Source: Desulfoluna limicola
GTDB taxonomy: Bacteria; Desulfobacterota; Desulfobacteria; Desulfobacterales; Desulfolunaceae
Reading direction: 5' to 3'
Assembly: GCF_021654575.1 (NCBI RefSeq)
Contig: NZ_AP024488.1
Coordinates: 3,433,501 to 3,497,500, forward strand
Length of the DNA: 64,000 nucleotides
In this document: positions 25,333 through 34,620 of the stretch, in pieces
How the letters are laid out: the number at the start of each line of letters is the position of its first letter
Numbering within the stretch: the first letter of the stretch is position 1
The notes under the pieces: model-generated
Databases searched by the model: none
What the model was told of the DNA's origin: nothing
Seen by the model: the letters and a program-made list of their open reading frames with translations, nothing else
Program-made: the position numbers and the translations under genes

Positions 25333-27072
25333 ATGGGATTTTTTATGGACCTCTCGCGCACCCTATATATCCCCCTTTTTCTATCCATTATTGTCCCCTG
25401 GCTACTCCTGTGCAAGCCGGTCCGCGCTGATGATCAGGCCATCAACAAGTGGGCTGCCGAATTTTCTCCGTCAGCCCTTTCCATGGAAGAGCGGGTGGAC
25501 GAACTCACATGGTTTCATGCTGTTTCCAGGAATTTCAGGGGGAAAAAAATCAAAACAACCGCCGAGGACATCCAAACCCATTACTGGGAACGGGATGTCC
25601 TCTCAAAGGCATTTGAGGAGATCACAGGAATCCAGGTCACCCACGACATCGTCAGTGAAGGAGAGGTGGTTCGTAAAATTTCAGAACAACTGATGGCGGG
25701 CCGAATGATCTATGACGCTTATGTCAATGATGCTGACATGATCGGTACCCACCTGCGATTGAACCGGGTGGTGAACCTGACCGACTACATGGCCAACGAA
25801 GGAAAACCCTTTACCAACCCGAACCTTGACCTCATGGACTTTCTCAACCCGGAGTTCGGGCAGGACTATGACGGCAACCAGCTCCAGCTACCGGACCAAC
25901 AGTTTGCCAATCTCTACTGGTTCAGGTACGACTGGTTCACCGACCCGAAAACCAAGGCGGCGTTCAGGGATAGTTACGGGTATGACCTGGGCGTGCCACT
26001 CAACTGGGCCGCATACGAGGACATTGCTCAATTTTTTACCGGAAGGCCCATGACCAACCCCGACGGATCAACGGTCTCCGCATTCGGACACCTGGACTAC
26101 GGCAACCCGTCCCCATCGCTGGGGTGGCGATACACCGATGCCTGGCTTTCCATTGCCGGGGTGGGAGACAAAGGGCTGCCCAATGGGCTGCCTGTGGATG
26201 AATGGGGAATCCGCGTGGAAAACCGCATTCCGGTCGGGTCTATGGTGGAGCGAGGTGGGGCACTGAACAGCCCGGCGGCTGTGTACGCGCTGACTAAGTA
26301 CCTGGAGTGGATGGCAAAGTACGCCCCTGGGGAAGCAAGAAACTGGGACTGGCAACAGGCGGGCACCATGGCGGCCCGGGGGGACATTGCCCAGAGAATC
26401 TTTCAGTACATCACCTGGCTCTCTGACGAAGCGTTCCACAAAAAAGGCGGACCAATGGTGGATCAATCCGGCAGGCCGGTGTGGCGCGTGGCGCCCACCC
26501 CCCATGGAAAATACTGGGAAGAGGGCATGAAGGTGGGGTATCAGGATGCAGGAAGCTGGACCATCCCCTGGAATGTCCGAGATGACAGGCGGACCATGGC
26601 CTGGCTGTGGATCCAATTCTGTGTATCCAAGACCGTTGGGGTAAAAAAGTTCCTTGCGGGCGGCACCCCGGTACGAAAGTCCACCGTCCATGCACCCTAC
26701 CTGACAACGCACGCATACAAATGGGGCGGGATTATAGAGTTCTACCGGTCTCCCGAAGAAAAGAAGTGGACCGACTCAGGTCCCAATGTACCACACTACC
26801 CGGCCCTCTCCGGTCTGTGGTGGACCAATATCGCCAAGGCCATCGGAGGGAAGTTCACCCCCCAGGAGACCATGGACACCCTGGCCCGTCAGCAGGACGA
26901 GCTTATGGGCAAACTCAAGCTGACGCGTTATTCCCCCAAACTCAACCCCATCAAACCCCAATCATACTGGCTGAACAAGCCCGGAGCCCCAAAAAAGGAG
27001 ATCAAAGAGCGGCCCATGGGGAAAACAATCGACTATGACGTTCTGATCAGGCTCTGGAACCAGGATAAATAA
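25333..27072 (+). CDS. Extracellular solute-binding protein, GlpV-like (family 1)
   Basis: A 579-residue periplasmic binding protein with a signal peptide (LYIPLFLSIIVPWLLLCKPVRA, cleavage after ADD-like RA-D). The mature N-terminus, KWAAEFSPSALSMEERVDEL, and AFEEITGIQVTHDIVSEGEV with AYVNDADMIGTHLRL resemble the large substrate-binding subunits of glycerol-type ABC importers such as GlpV. That likeness is recalled, not searched. ATG 25333 or ATG 25345 could be the start; both keep the signal peptide. No permease or ATPase genes accompany it. It is followed after 8 bp by a second binding protein, so the pair may be sensory or may borrow a distant transporter. Confidence 0.82.
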   Translation: MGFFMDLSRTLYIPLFLSIIVPWLLLCKPVRADDQAINKWAAEFSPSALSMEERVDELTWFHAVSRNFRGKKIKTTAEDIQTHYWERDVLSKAFEEITGIQVTHDIVSEGEVVRKISEQLMAGRMIYDAYVNDADMIGTHLRLNRVVNLTDYMANEGKPFTNPNLDLMDFLNPEFGQDYDGNQLQLPDQQFANLYWFRYDWFTDPKTKAAFRDSYGYDLGVPLNWAAYEDIAQFFTGRPMTNPDGSTVSAFGHLDYGNPSPSLGWRYTDAWLSIAGVGDKGLPNGLPVDEWGIRVENRIPVGSMVERGGALNSPAAVYALTKYLEWMAKYAPGEARNWDWQQAGTMAARGDIAQRIFQYITWLSDEAFHKKGGPMVDQSGRPVWRVAPTPHGKYWEEGMKVGYQDAGSWTIPWNVRDDRRTMAWLWIQFCVSKTVGVKKFLAGGTPVRKSTVHAPYLTTHAYKWGGIIEFYRSPEEKKWTDSGPNVPHYPALSGLWWTNIAKAIGGKFTPQETMDTLARQQDELMGKLKLTRYSPKLNPIKPQSYWLNKPGAPKKEIKERPMGKTIDYDVLIRLWNQDK

Positions 27073-27080
27073 GGAGTCAC

Positions 27081-27839
27081 ATGAAACACCTGGTCTTTAT
27101 CAGCTGGGTCTTTACCCTGTTTTTTGCCCAGCCCCTCTCGGCAAAAAGCCTCACCCTTTCGGTGGATGAGCGAGACTGGGTCCCTTTTACCTTCCAGAAA
27201 GCGGGCATCTCCACCGGAATGCACATAGAGCTTGTCACCCATGCCCTTCAAAAGCTTGGGTATGGGGTAAAAATCATTCCCTACCCCAGAAAAAGGGCAA
27301 TTCACAATGCCAAATCGGGAATCGTCGACGGCATGGTCTCCATTGCCTTTCACCCGGCCCTTTCGTCAACCCTGATTTTCCCAAAAGACGCGGCCTTTGA
27401 AAAGGAGTCAGCCTGGCGAATCATGCAGGTGGATCACGTGCTGATCACCCCAAAAACCGGGTTCGAGTACTCGGGAGACCTTAAAACCCTTCCGCTGCCA
27501 GTAAGGATACCCTCGGGGGAAACAATCAGCCTGAACCTTAAAAACGCCGGCCTCAAGGTGGATGAGGCAAGGTCAGACCTCATAAACGTCAAAAAAATGA
27601 ACAGGGACGGGGACGGGTCGGTGGTGGCCACATCCATCATGGCCGAGAGGCTAAATGAAGACCCGGAGTTTGCTGACAAGATCAAAATTCATGCAACCCC
27701 CATATCATCACAGTCATATTATCTGGCATTTTCCCGGGTCTCCCCACTGTCCTACGAGGAAAAACAACAGATATGGGATGAGATTCAAAAGTGGCGCAAC
27801 GACTACGTATTCATGCTTCAGGTCTATGCGACATATTAA
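27081..27839 (+). CDS. Periplasmic solute-binding protein, family 3-like
   Basis: A 252-residue secreted protein with signal peptide MKHLVFISWVFTLFFAQPLS-AKS and a clear AAGGAGTCAC ribosome site. The fold is that of the bacterial solute-binding family 3: LTLSVDERDWVPFTFQKAGI, GMHIELVTHALQKLGYGVK, YPRKRAIHNAKSGIVDGMVS (the DG-x-V/I motif) and a SYYLAFSRVSPLSYEEKQQI end. Such proteins bind amino acids or organic acids, or serve as sensors. It lacks the conserved GTT/Arg amino-acid clamp in an obvious form. Co-transcribed with the larger binding protein; no transporter partner is seen. Confidence 0.83.
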   Translation: MKHLVFISWVFTLFFAQPLSAKSLTLSVDERDWVPFTFQKAGISTGMHIELVTHALQKLGYGVKIIPYPRKRAIHNAKSGIVDGMVSIAFHPALSSTLIFPKDAAFEKESAWRIMQVDHVLITPKTGFEYSGDLKTLPLPVRIPSGETISLNLKNAGLKVDEARSDLINVKKMNRDGDGSVVATSIMAERLNEDPEFADKIKIHATPISSQSYYLAFSRVSPLSYEEKQQIWDEIQKWRNDYVFMLQVYATY

Positions 27840-27981
27840 ACCCGGCAACTTACCACACAAAGCAACGGGGGAAAGAGATGTCACCATTATCGAGGCGATA
27901 GTGCCCCTCAACATCCATGCATCTAACCGGCGGGTCAATGCCAACAAAGCATGTGATGACGTGACCGAATGCTGAAACAAA

Positions 27982-28015
27982 AAAAGCCCCTTTGAACTTA
28001 ATCAAAGGGGCTTTT
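27982..28015. terminator. Bidirectional intrinsic terminator
   Basis: AAAAGCCCCTTTGA-acttaa-TCAAAGGGGCTTTT forms a perfect 14-bp stem with a six-base loop, flanked by A-tracts and T-tracts on both sides. It lies between the rightward solute-binding gene and the leftward cold-shock gene and can end both transcripts. Confidence 0.93.
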
Positions 28016-28090
28016 CTCTAAACTATATAAGACATTCATGACGCCCCGGCCCGAAAGGCCACGGTGACATAAACGCTGTATAATCTATAA

Positions 28091-28291
28091 CTAAACTACA
28101 GTTACGTTGGCTGCTGCGGGACCTTTCTGGCCCTGCTCAACGTCAAAAGTAACACGGTCCCCTTCCTGAAGGGTTTTGAAACCGGTGCCATTGATGCTTG
28201 AGTGGTGAACGAAGAGATCTGCTCCGTTTTCCTGCTCGATAAAACCAAAACCTTTTGACTCATTGAACCATTTCACGATACCGTTAGCCAT
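28091..28291 (-). CDS. csp: Cold-shock domain protein (CspA family)
   Basis: A 66-residue OB-fold nucleic-acid-binding protein of standard CspA length. RNP1 is KGFGFIEQ and RNP2 is LFVHHSSI, and the start [17 protein letters not shown] is canonical. It should act as an RNA chaperone in the cytoplasm. The ATG is preceded by AGGAG, and the intervening 9 bases can pair with a segment further upstream (see the hairpin feature), as in temperature-responsive csp leaders. It is a single-gene unit ending at the bidirectional terminator. Confidence 0.97.
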   Translation of the reverse strand: MANGIVKWFNESKGFGFIEQENGADLFVHHSSINGTGFKTLQEGDRVTFDVEQGQKGPAAANVTVV

Positions 28292-28347
28292 TGTGACAAT
28301 CTCCTAAAATAAAGTTTAAATGTTCCAAACTTGAGGTAATTGTCACA
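28292..28347 (-). promoter_or_regulatory. Predicted leader hairpin enclosing the csp ribosome site
   Basis: In the csp mRNA, TGTGACAAT (28347-28339) can pair with ATTGTCACA (28300-28292), which lies immediately 5' of the ATG. The 9-bp perfect stem closes a 38-base loop that holds the AGGAG site right beside the stem. Such a fold could make translation depend on temperature or on Csp protein itself. This is seen by eye in the sequence; no folding energy was computed. Confidence 0.5.
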
Positions 28348-28557
28348 CAGGTGTAATCATCTGACAAATTAATATTTCCCTTAAGTGCGAAACAAGGGGC
28401 ATGTCTCCGAATAAGACGTGCCGCATTTTCTATAAATAATAGATAAGGGAAATAAAAATAACCCCGATTTATTATCATATCTGGCCACCCACCGTTTTTT
28501 CAAGAGATCCCCCCTTTCTTAAAAAGAAGGAGCCACTCACACCGGCAGAAGACACAA

Positions 28558-28587
28558 AAAGCCCCAGGATAAAAACCCTGAGGCTTT
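28558..28587 (-). terminator. Intrinsic terminator after the tRNA pair
   Basis: On the minus strand AAAGCCTCAGG pairs with CCTGGGGCTTT across a short loop and is followed by further T residues. It lies 12 bp beyond the CCA end of tRNA-Arg and should end the tRNA-His/tRNA-Arg transcript. Confidence 0.8.
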
Positions 28588-28599
28588 AATTTCCCAAAA

Positions 28600-28676
<77 letters not shown>

Positions 28677-28686
28677 AATGTGTAAA

Positions 28687-28763
28687 TGGGGTGAGCGACG
28701 GGGCTTGAACCCGCGACAGCCGGAACCACAATCCGGGGCTCTACCAACTGAGCTACGCCCACC
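28687..28763 (-). tRNA. tRNA-His (anticodon GTG)
   Basis: A 77-base cloverleaf on the minus strand with CCA encoded. The anticodon loop TTGTGGT gives GTG. The 5' end starts GGTGGGC, providing the extra G typical of histidine tRNAs. It heads the two-tRNA unit. Confidence 0.97.
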
Positions 28764-29494
28764 ACAAAAACAAGAGACTTATACCCGATGCCCTTGACCA
28801 TTACAAGACTTTTTCAATATGAAACCAAAAAAAAGAGCCTCGCCAGAGCAAGAAAAGAATAAGCCCCTGAATTTGCGCATCGATACGCCAGAGAGTGCGT
28901 TTAACCCAGCCTGATCCCCTCCCTGTTTCTTTGATTCAGAAGCAGCGCCATGAGCTCTGGGCCCCTACGCCACCCAGGACCATCCCCCTTAACCTGCCCT
29001 TGCACACCCTGCCGCGTGCCCTGACATGACCATGCAGCAGTGTGTCCCAACCGTAACTATTCAGCTTGTGCCTCCGGCGACCCTGCCGGGGGCCACATGT
29101 TGAAACGTTTGACCAACAAGCTTTACCAAATGATCCATGGCTGTACCTGAATGAAAGGCGAATGCGCAACCTGCTATCAAGGTGCCACACCTTGCCCCGG
29201 AGGCTTCTTTTCAGCAATCATGTTGAGCTGAATAGTTTCTTCCAACCTGAACGATCCTTACAAAAAAACGTGCACCGTGCCCATGCTGCGAAGAATGGAG
29301 CCCCCTCTCTTTAACGGGCCAATCAAGGCCCCATGCCCCCCTTTACCCAGGAGATTGCCTATTGACCCCTACCAGCCAACTATAATAGGTATGAAACGTG
29401 CGCTCGGGCACAGATACCAAGCATGCCCGGCATGCGTGTATACACCCCAACAGTTAAACCAGATGGCTAACCATCGCCTTGAGGTGCCCCCATT
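28764..29494. other. Intergenic region with one dispersed repeat and a possible promoter
   Basis: About 730 bp without a defensible gene. It holds a full-length copy of the dispersed element (29053-29239). A TATAAT box at 29381-29386 has only poorly spaced -35 partners (TTGACC, 12-bp spacer; TTGCCT, 20-bp spacer), so it is a weak candidate promoter for the small membrane gene and selB. Several frames cross the repeat but look random. Confidence 0.5.
29053..29239 (+). repeat. Dispersed MITE-like element, full copy A (187 bp)
   Basis: The left end is GTAACTATTCAGC and the right end GCTGAATAGTTTC, which is the inverted complement with one mismatch. Inside are the left block (GCCTCCGGCGACCCTGCCGG) and the right block (AGGTGCCACACCTTGCCCCG GAGG), which are themselves inverted around CCTCCGG/CCGGAGG. 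No transposase frame is present. Confidence 0.75.
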
Positions 29495-29668
29495 ATGGAA
29501 CGTGTGACCATCTTTATGATACGTGCGGTTCTCTCATTTGCCTGCGGAACGCTTCTCATGCGTCTCTTTTATCCGGACCAGGGATTCGTCTTTGCCGTGG
29601 GGCTGGGCCTGCTGCTGCTTGCCCTGGCCTACTTTTCCGCATACTGGCGTCACAGAAAATCCAAATAG
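29495..29668 (+). CDS. Small two-helix membrane protein of unknown function
   Basis: A 57-residue frame (MERVTIFMIRAVLSFACG ... SAYWRHRKSK) with a GAGG site 11 bases before the ATG. It has two hydrophobic segments (RAVLSFACGTLLMRLF and FVFAVGLGLLLLALAYF) and a basic tail, a typical small inner-membrane protein. It precedes selB by about 125 bp on the same strand. I recognise no family. The sequence looks protein-like, but expression is unproven. Confidence 0.55.
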   Translation: MERVTIFMIRAVLSFACGTLLMRLFYPDQGFVFAVGLGLLLLALAYFSAYWRHRKSK

Positions 29669-29793
29669 ATGTGCATGTAGAAAGCCGCACCCCGGACAAT
29701 GCAACCGGCAGAACACAATACGTTTCCTGCTTGCAACCCTGACCGGGCCCGTCCGGCTTTTATGTGCCAGCGATAAAGAGGAGCAAAGGGTCG

Positions 29794-31710
29794 TTGAAAC
29801 AGATCATACTCGGCACGGCCGGCCACATAGACCACGGAAAAACCAGCCTCATCAGAAGTTTGACCGGCATTGAAACCGATCGACTGAAAGAGGAGAAAAC
29901 CCGCGGCATCACCATAGAGCTCGGATTCGCCTCCATGACCCTTCCCAATGGGCATCATGTGGGGATCGTGGATGTCCCCGGCCATGAAAAATTTGTCAAA
30001 AACATGGTGGCAGGGGCGACCGGCATCGACATGGTGGCCATGGTCATTGCTGCCGATGAAGGCGTGATGCCCCAAACCCGTGAGCACATGGAGATCTGTT
30101 CTCTACTGGGCATCTCCCATGGGGTTGTGGTCCTCACCAAAACAGACCTCGTGGATGATGAATGGCTGGAGCTGGTTCAGGAGGACATCTCTGGTTTTCT
30201 CGAAGGCACCTTTCTCGAAGGGGCCCCGATGATTCCCGTCTCCTCCGCCACAGGCCAGGGAATGGATGCACTCAAAAATGCACTGGCCGACCTGGCTGAA
30301 ACCGTTCCGCAACGCCGGACGGCCTCCCTTTTCCGGCTCCCCGTGGACAGGGTTTTCTCCATGAAAGGGTTCGGAACCGTAATCACCGGCACGGTGGTCT
30401 CGGGAAGCATCTCAGTGGGAGACGCCGTCACGATCTACCCTTCCGGTGTAGAGTCCAAGGTCAGGGGCATCCAGGTCCACAGCGACAGCGTGGAAACAGC
30501 CTCTTCAGGCATGCGCACCGCCATCAACTTCCAGGGGCTTGAAAAAAGTGCCATCGAACGCGGAGAGGTGGTCTCCACCCCGGGTGATATCAAGCCCAGC
30601 TACCTGGTAGATGTGGAGTTCCTCTACCTGCCCAGCGCCAAAAAGCCCTTGAAGAATCGCACCCGCATCCGCCTGCATACCGGCACCAGCGAGGTTCTGG
30701 GATACCTGATCCTTCTCGACCGGGAATCCCTTGATGCCGGAGACACCGCGGCTGTACAGCTGCGCCTCGAAGAACCCGTCAGCTGCATCAAAGACGACCG
30801 GTATGTCATCAGAAGCTACTCACCTGTCCGCACCATCGGCGGAGGACGCATCCTGAACCCCATCCCCCCGAAGCACAAACGTTTCCGGGAAGATGTGGTC
30901 ACCGGGCTTGCCGGACTTATGGTGAATGAACTTCCCGAGATCATCTCCTTTCACGTCACGCAGTCAGGGTACGCAGGCCTTCCCTTCTCAGACCTGAAAC
31001 TCATGACCAACTGCAGCGAAAAACAGCTGACCGGAGCCCTTTCCGGCCTCCTTTCCAAGCGGGTGGTCATTCAGACTGACAAAGAGACACGCACACTGAT
31101 CCATGGGGACACGTTCACCCGCCTCACCGAAATTGCCAAAGAGTACCTGGCCGAGTACCACAAGACAAACCCCTTGAAGGAGGGAATGTCAAAGGAGGAG
31201 TTGAAATCCAAATTCCCCGAAATCCTTGGGAGCCGGGTCTTCACTCTCACGCTCAACCACCTCGTTGGCGAACATGCCGTGATTCTCACCTCGGACACGG
31301 TAAAACTCGCCACCCATACCGTTGAACTTCAAGTAGACCAGGAGCAGCTGAAAAAAGACATCCTCAAAGCCTACGGTGACACGGCCCTTACCCCGCCCTA
31401 CTTCAAGGCCCTGTGCGAGACCCTTGAAGTACCTGTCACCAAGGCAAAAGACGTTCTCCTTCTCCTTGTCAAGGAGGGAACCCTGGTAAAGGTCAAAGAA
31501 GATCTCTACTTTGACCAGGCTGCACTCGAGGGGCTGAAATCACGTGTTCTGACCTTTTTTGCATCCAACACCGAAATGACCACCGCCGACTTCAAAGAGA
31601 TGACCGGTGGCGTATCCAGGAAATACCTAATTCCTCTTCTTGAGTACTATGACGGCATGAACCTCACCATTCGGGTTGGAGACACCCGTCAATTGAGGGG
31701 CCGCGGCTGA
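29794..31710 (+). CDS. selB: Selenocysteine-specific elongation factor SelB
   Basis: A 638-residue GTPase that carries selenocysteyl-tRNA to the ribosome at UGA codons followed by a SECIS hairpin. The N-terminus [20 protein letters not shown] holds G1; the rest of the GTPase core has [11 protein letters not shown] (switch I), [16 protein letters not shown] (G3) and [11 protein letters not shown] (G4). EF-Tu-like beta-barrels follow, and the last 250 residues are winged-helix repeats that bind SECIS RNA. The TTG at 29794 after AGAGGAG fits the family's N-terminus better than a GTG at 29764. Its presence implies selenoproteins in this organism; selA and selC were not found in the window. Confidence 0.95.
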   Translation: MKQIILGTAGHIDHGKTSLIRSLTGIETDRLKEEKTRGITIELGFASMTLPNGHHVGIVDVPGHEKFVKNMVAGATGIDMVAMVIAADEGVMPQTREHMEICSLLGISHGVVVLTKTDLVDDEWLELVQEDISGFLEGTFLEGAPMIPVSSATGQGMDALKNALADLAETVPQRRTASLFRLPVDRVFSMKGFGTVITGTVVSGSISVGDAVTIYPSGVESKVRGIQVHSDSVETASSGMRTAINFQGLEKSAIERGEVVSTPGDIKPSYLVDVEFLYLPSAKKPLKNRTRIRLHTGTSEVLGYLILLDRESLDAGDTAAVQLRLEEPVSCIKDDRYVIRSYSPVRTIGGGRILNPIPPKHKRFREDVVTGLAGLMVNELPEIISFHVTQSGYAGLPFSDLKLMTNCSEKQLTGALSGLLSKRVVIQTDKETRTLIHGDTFTRLTEIAKEYLAEYHKTNPLKEGMSKEELKSKFPEILGSRVFTLTLNHLVGEHAVILTSDTVKLATHTVELQVDQEQLKKDILKAYGDTALTPPYFKALCETLEVPVTKAKDVLLLLVKEGTLVKVKEDLYFDQAALEGLKSRVLTFFASNTEMTTADFKEMTGGVSRKYLIPLLEYYDGMNLTIRVGDTRQLRGRG

Positions 31711-31728
31711 TACTCATCCCCGCTTCTG

Positions 31729-31764
31729 CTCCCTGGAGATTCACTCATATGGATGTCCAGGGAG
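31729..31764 (+). terminator. Hairpin downstream of selB
   Basis: CTCCCTGGA and TCCAGGGAG form a 9-bp stem with an 18-base loop 18 bp after the selB stop. Only TTT follows, so it is a weak intrinsic terminator at best and could instead stabilise the 3' end. Confidence 0.45.
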
Positions 31765-31837
31765 TTTGGAACCATAGCCCGGATTTTAACTCCTCTCAGC
31801 CCATCCTGCCCCACCTTGATTTCACCTCTCTGCTGTT

Positions 31838-31868
31838 TTGACTTCTTCATCAAAAATGTGCATACTAT
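31838..31868 (+). promoter_or_regulatory. Candidate sigma-70 promoter for the DUF2333 gene
   Basis: TTGACT at 31838-31843 is followed by CATACT (17-bp spacer) or TACTAT (19-bp spacer). The gene starts about 65 bp downstream. The -35 box is good, but the -10 match is modest. Confidence 0.35.
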
Positions 31869-31932
31869 TGCCTTGTCACTAGATAAACCATAAACCAGTG
31901 GTCGCCGAACGTACGGGAGAGAAGGAGAGAGT

Positions 31933-33183
31933 ATGAGTGAGGCCAGCAACAAAAAAACGAACAAAGATTTCAAAGTATACATCGTTTCACGCGTCGGCCT
32001 GGCCGTTATTGCCACCCTCGTCGTGCTCTGGGGCGGGACCAAACTATTTCATTATTTTACAGGCAGCGACACCAACCCATCTCCCTACAATCAGGCCGTG
32101 GAGAACCACCCTGCCCTTAAAAAAGCCGACACCGTGATCGAGAAAGTCCTCGGTCCGTCAGAAACAGCCCATGCGGACACGGCCAACGAAACCCAAGGCC
32201 AGGCCACGCCAGCAGCACCCCACGATAAGACTCAAAAAACTCAGGAAACCACGCCCCATACGACGCCTGCGGCAACCCACGTCGCAAAAAAAGAAACCAC
32301 ACACCAGGCACCGGCACAGGCTGACCCCGAGTCCACCCTCCATGTGGACACCCAGGGACAGAACGCTACAACTGGAAACGTTTCTCACAGTACCGTGGAA
32401 CAGGACGTGGCCGACCTCTTTCCCAATGCGGTTCGCGGAACGGCCTTTGTCACGGCCCTCATCGAACCCATCAACTACGAACTTCACCACCGTCGGTTCG
32501 GATGGCGCCCCAATGATGTCTTCACCTTCTTTACGGACAACGTAGAAAACCACCAGCTCGGTATCTTGGAGGTAACCCGGCGTACGTCGGAAAAGCTTGT
32601 GGAGCGTATCGCCAGAACAGGCAGCACCATCAAATTCGACAAGAACCTCAACCTGGCCAGGGCAAAGTTCAACAACGACCCCAAAAAATACTGGCTGCCG
32701 GCACCGGAAAAATCCTACGCCCAGGCGATCAAAGAGCTCGAGAACTACCGCGAACGACTCAACCGAAACAAGGCGACGTTCCATTCACGGGCGGACAACC
32801 TGATTCCCCTGCTCAAGAGCTATGAAGACCTTTTGGGGGACTGCGACGACGACCTGGTCAAAACCCATGAGTACAGCGGCACCAGGGTCAGTACCTTTAA
32901 AGCAGATGATTACTTTTATTATGCCCAAGGGGTCTCCACCGCCATGGCCACAATCCTCGAAGCCGTCATGGTGGACTTCGCACCGGTCCTGGACTCCCGG
33001 GGCGCCACCACCGATCTCCACCATGCGGTAATGATGCTTCAACACGCCACCGAGCTCGACCCGCTCTTTGTTCAGGAGAGTGATTACAGTGGCTTTTTTG
33101 CCAACCACAGAGCCAACATGGCCGCGTTTATCAGCCACGCCCGAGCCTACATTCAGTTCGTCATCAAGACGATGAGTACATAG
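31933..33183 (+). CDS. Membrane-anchored DUF2333 family protein
   Basis: A 416-residue protein: a cytoplasmic N-terminus, one membrane helix (VGLAVIATLVVLWGGTKLFH), a low-complexity Thr/Ala/His/Gln-rich linker (about residues 75-150) and a conserved C-terminal domain. The domain carries FGWRPNDVFTFFTDNVENHQ, KYWLPAPEKSYAQAIKELEN and FHSRADNLIPLLKSYEDLLG, which match my memory of DUF2333 (PF10095). The function of this family is unknown. The start at 31933 has a strong GAAGGAG site. A terminator follows at 33230, so it is probably a single-gene unit. Confidence 0.78.
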   Translation: MSEASNKKTNKDFKVYIVSRVGLAVIATLVVLWGGTKLFHYFTGSDTNPSPYNQAVENHPALKKADTVIEKVLGPSETAHADTANETQGQATPAAPHDKTQKTQETTPHTTPAATHVAKKETTHQAPAQADPESTLHVDTQGQNATTGNVSHSTVEQDVADLFPNAVRGTAFVTALIEPINYELHHRRFGWRPNDVFTFFTDNVENHQLGILEVTRRTSEKLVERIARTGSTIKFDKNLNLARAKFNNDPKKYWLPAPEKSYAQAIKELENYRERLNRNKATFHSRADNLIPLLKSYEDLLGDCDDDLVKTHEYSGTRVSTFKADDYFYYAQGVSTAMATILEAVMVDFAPVLDSRGATTDLHHAVMMLQHATELDPLFVQESDYSGFFANHRANMAAFISHARAYIQFVIKTMST

Positions 33184-33229
33184 GGGGGCTAAAGGGCCTG
33201 AGTCACAGGCAACCGATCAGGACAAACAA

Positions 33230-33266
33230 AAAAGCCCGTCATTCATCCTTGAAATGACGGGCTTTT
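33230..33266. terminator. Bidirectional intrinsic terminator
   Basis: AAAAGCCCGTCATT and AATGACGGGCTTTT form a 14-bp stem with a short loop and T-tracts on either side. It separates the rightward DUF2333 gene from the leftward hemW gene. Confidence 0.92.
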
Positions 33267-33321
33267 GTTTTTATCCCAGCTACGCAGCAGGGCAAACCCC
33301 ACCGCCGTGGCCATACAACAC

Positions 33322-33434
33322 GGGCAGAGCCCGTCAGCGAATGTGAACGATCCGAAAAACGAGGGTCGAGAGCATTCGCAACCCGCTGCCGAGGTGGCAC
33401 ACCTCGCCGCGGAAAGCGTGCCTGTAAAACGACA
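33322..33434 (+). repeat. Dispersed element, degenerate partial copy
   Basis: The stretch shares the internal module (CGTCAGCGAATGTGAACGA, then GAGGGTCGAGAGCATTCGCA) and the right block (GAGGTGGCACACCTCGCCGC) with the copies near 58.2 and 55.2 kb. The left block is absent and the right inverted end is decayed. It abuts the 3' end of hemW. Confidence 0.55.
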
Positions 33435-33439
33435 GTTCC

Positions 33440-34588
33440 TTAAAGGGCCTGCAACAGGCGCAGCACGACCCCATCGGCCACGGCAAAACCTTTGCGGGTC
33501 AGGCGAATTGAGTCAGCATCCACGACCATCAACCCTTCTTCTTCGAATCCCGACAGGCAAGCCCCAAGAACCTTGGCCAGGTCCACAGAAAAACGCCGGT
33601 GAAAAACTGCAAGGTTGACACCTTCCATACGCCTTAAGCCAAGGTAGAGGGCTTCTGTCATGAGCTCACCCTGCCCCAGGGTTTCCGTCCCCTCAATGGG
33701 TCGTTTCCCCTTTTTCAGACAATCCATCCACTCCCCGAGGTGGGCCACATTCCACCACCTGAAAAGCCCCTCAAGGTCAAAGCCATGGGCCGACGGCCCC
33801 AAACCTACGGTGGTGACCATCTCCCAGTACTTGGTGTTGTGGCGGGATACATGGGCTTGCGACCGTGCGAAGTTGGACACCTCATAGTGAAGGTAGCCCT
33901 TTTGCGTAAGGGCATCGGAGACTGTTTCAAATAGGGTCCCCTGGACCGTATCGTCCGGCATGGAGAACGCCTTCTTCCCGTGGCGTGCATAAAGGGGGGT
34001 TCCCTCCTCAAGGGTCAGCATATAGCAGGAGAGGTGCTCTGGATCATAAGAAAGAAGCGCCGCCACATCTGACAGAACATCGCCTTTTCCCTGCCCCGGC
34101 ACCCCGTAGATGAGATCTGCACCAATGTTCGTAAATCCGCAGGACCTTGCGGCCGAAAGGATGTCACGCGCCTGCTCGGCATTGTGGAGACGCCCCAGAA
34201 ATTTTAAGGTTTTCTCATCAAGGGACTGCACCCCGATGTTCAGCCGGGTCACACCGGCCTGCCGGAGTCCGGCAAGCTTCTCAGCCGTCACCGTACCCGG
34301 ATTCACCTCCAGGGTCACCTCGGCTTCCCTGGCAATGAAAAACCTGCTCCGGGCTTCATTCAGCACCCCTTCTACTTCGACAGGGTCCAGTAGCGAGGGG
34401 GTGCCCCCTCCGAAATAGACCGTATCAAACTCTCCCGGGGCCTGCAGGGCCTCAGCCACCAAGTCCATCTCCCGCGAAAGCGCCTCAAGGTAAGCGCTCT
34501 TAAGCGTAAGGTCCGATTCAGAATAAAAGTCGCAGTACGGGCATTTTCGCAGGCAAAAGGGTACATGGATATACAGGCCGGGGTTCAT
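33440..34588 (-). CDS. hemW: HemW-like radical SAM haem chaperone
   Basis: A 382-residue radical S-adenosylmethionine protein. The 4Fe-4S motif is near the start, VPFCLRKCPYCDFYS (CX3CX2C), followed by TVYFGGGTPSLLDP, NPGTVTAEKLAGLRQAGVTR and GVQSLDEKTLKFLGRLHN. A C-terminal HemN_C-type region ends the protein. HemW resembles coproporphyrinogen dehydrogenase but acts in haem trafficking in the systems studied. It lacks the fourth Cys of true HemN (CPYCDF rather than CxxCxC), which supports HemW. ATG 34588 lies 11 bases after AAGGAG; the TTG at 34624 is unlikely. Confidence 0.9.
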   Translation of the reverse strand: MNPGLYIHVPFCLRKCPYCDFYSESDLTLKSAYLEALSREMDLVAEALQAPGEFDTVYFGGGTPSLLDPVEVEGVLNEARSRFFIAREAEVTLEVNPGTVTAEKLAGLRQAGVTRLNIGVQSLDEKTLKFLGRLHNAEQARDILSAARSCGFTNIGADLIYGVPGQGKGDVLSDVAALLSYDPEHLSCYMLTLEEGTPLYARHGKKAFSMPDDTVQGTLFETVSDALTQKGYLHYEVSNFARSQAHVSRHNTKYWEMVTTVGLGPSAHGFDLEGLFRWWNVAHLGEWMDCLKKGKRPIEGTETLGQGELMTEALYLGLRRMEGVNLAVFHRRFSVDLAKVLGACLSGFEEEGLMVVDADSIRLTRKGFAVADGVVLRLLQAL

Positions 34589-34620
34589 GGGTGGAGCATC
34601 TCCTTTAGAAAACAGAAAGG

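Noticed and set aside
28284..28478. Minus-strand frame overlapping the csp leader
   Set aside because: It overlaps the csp start in another frame, has no ribosome site and is better explained as the csp leader.
28936..29314. Frames crossing the repeat upstream of selB
   Set aside because: They are made of dispersed-repeat sequence read in several frames; similar junk peptides arise at other copies.
32158..32784. Antisense frame of 208 codons inside the DUF2333 gene
   Set aside because: It mirrors the low-complexity Thr/Ala/His linker and GC-rich codons of the real gene.
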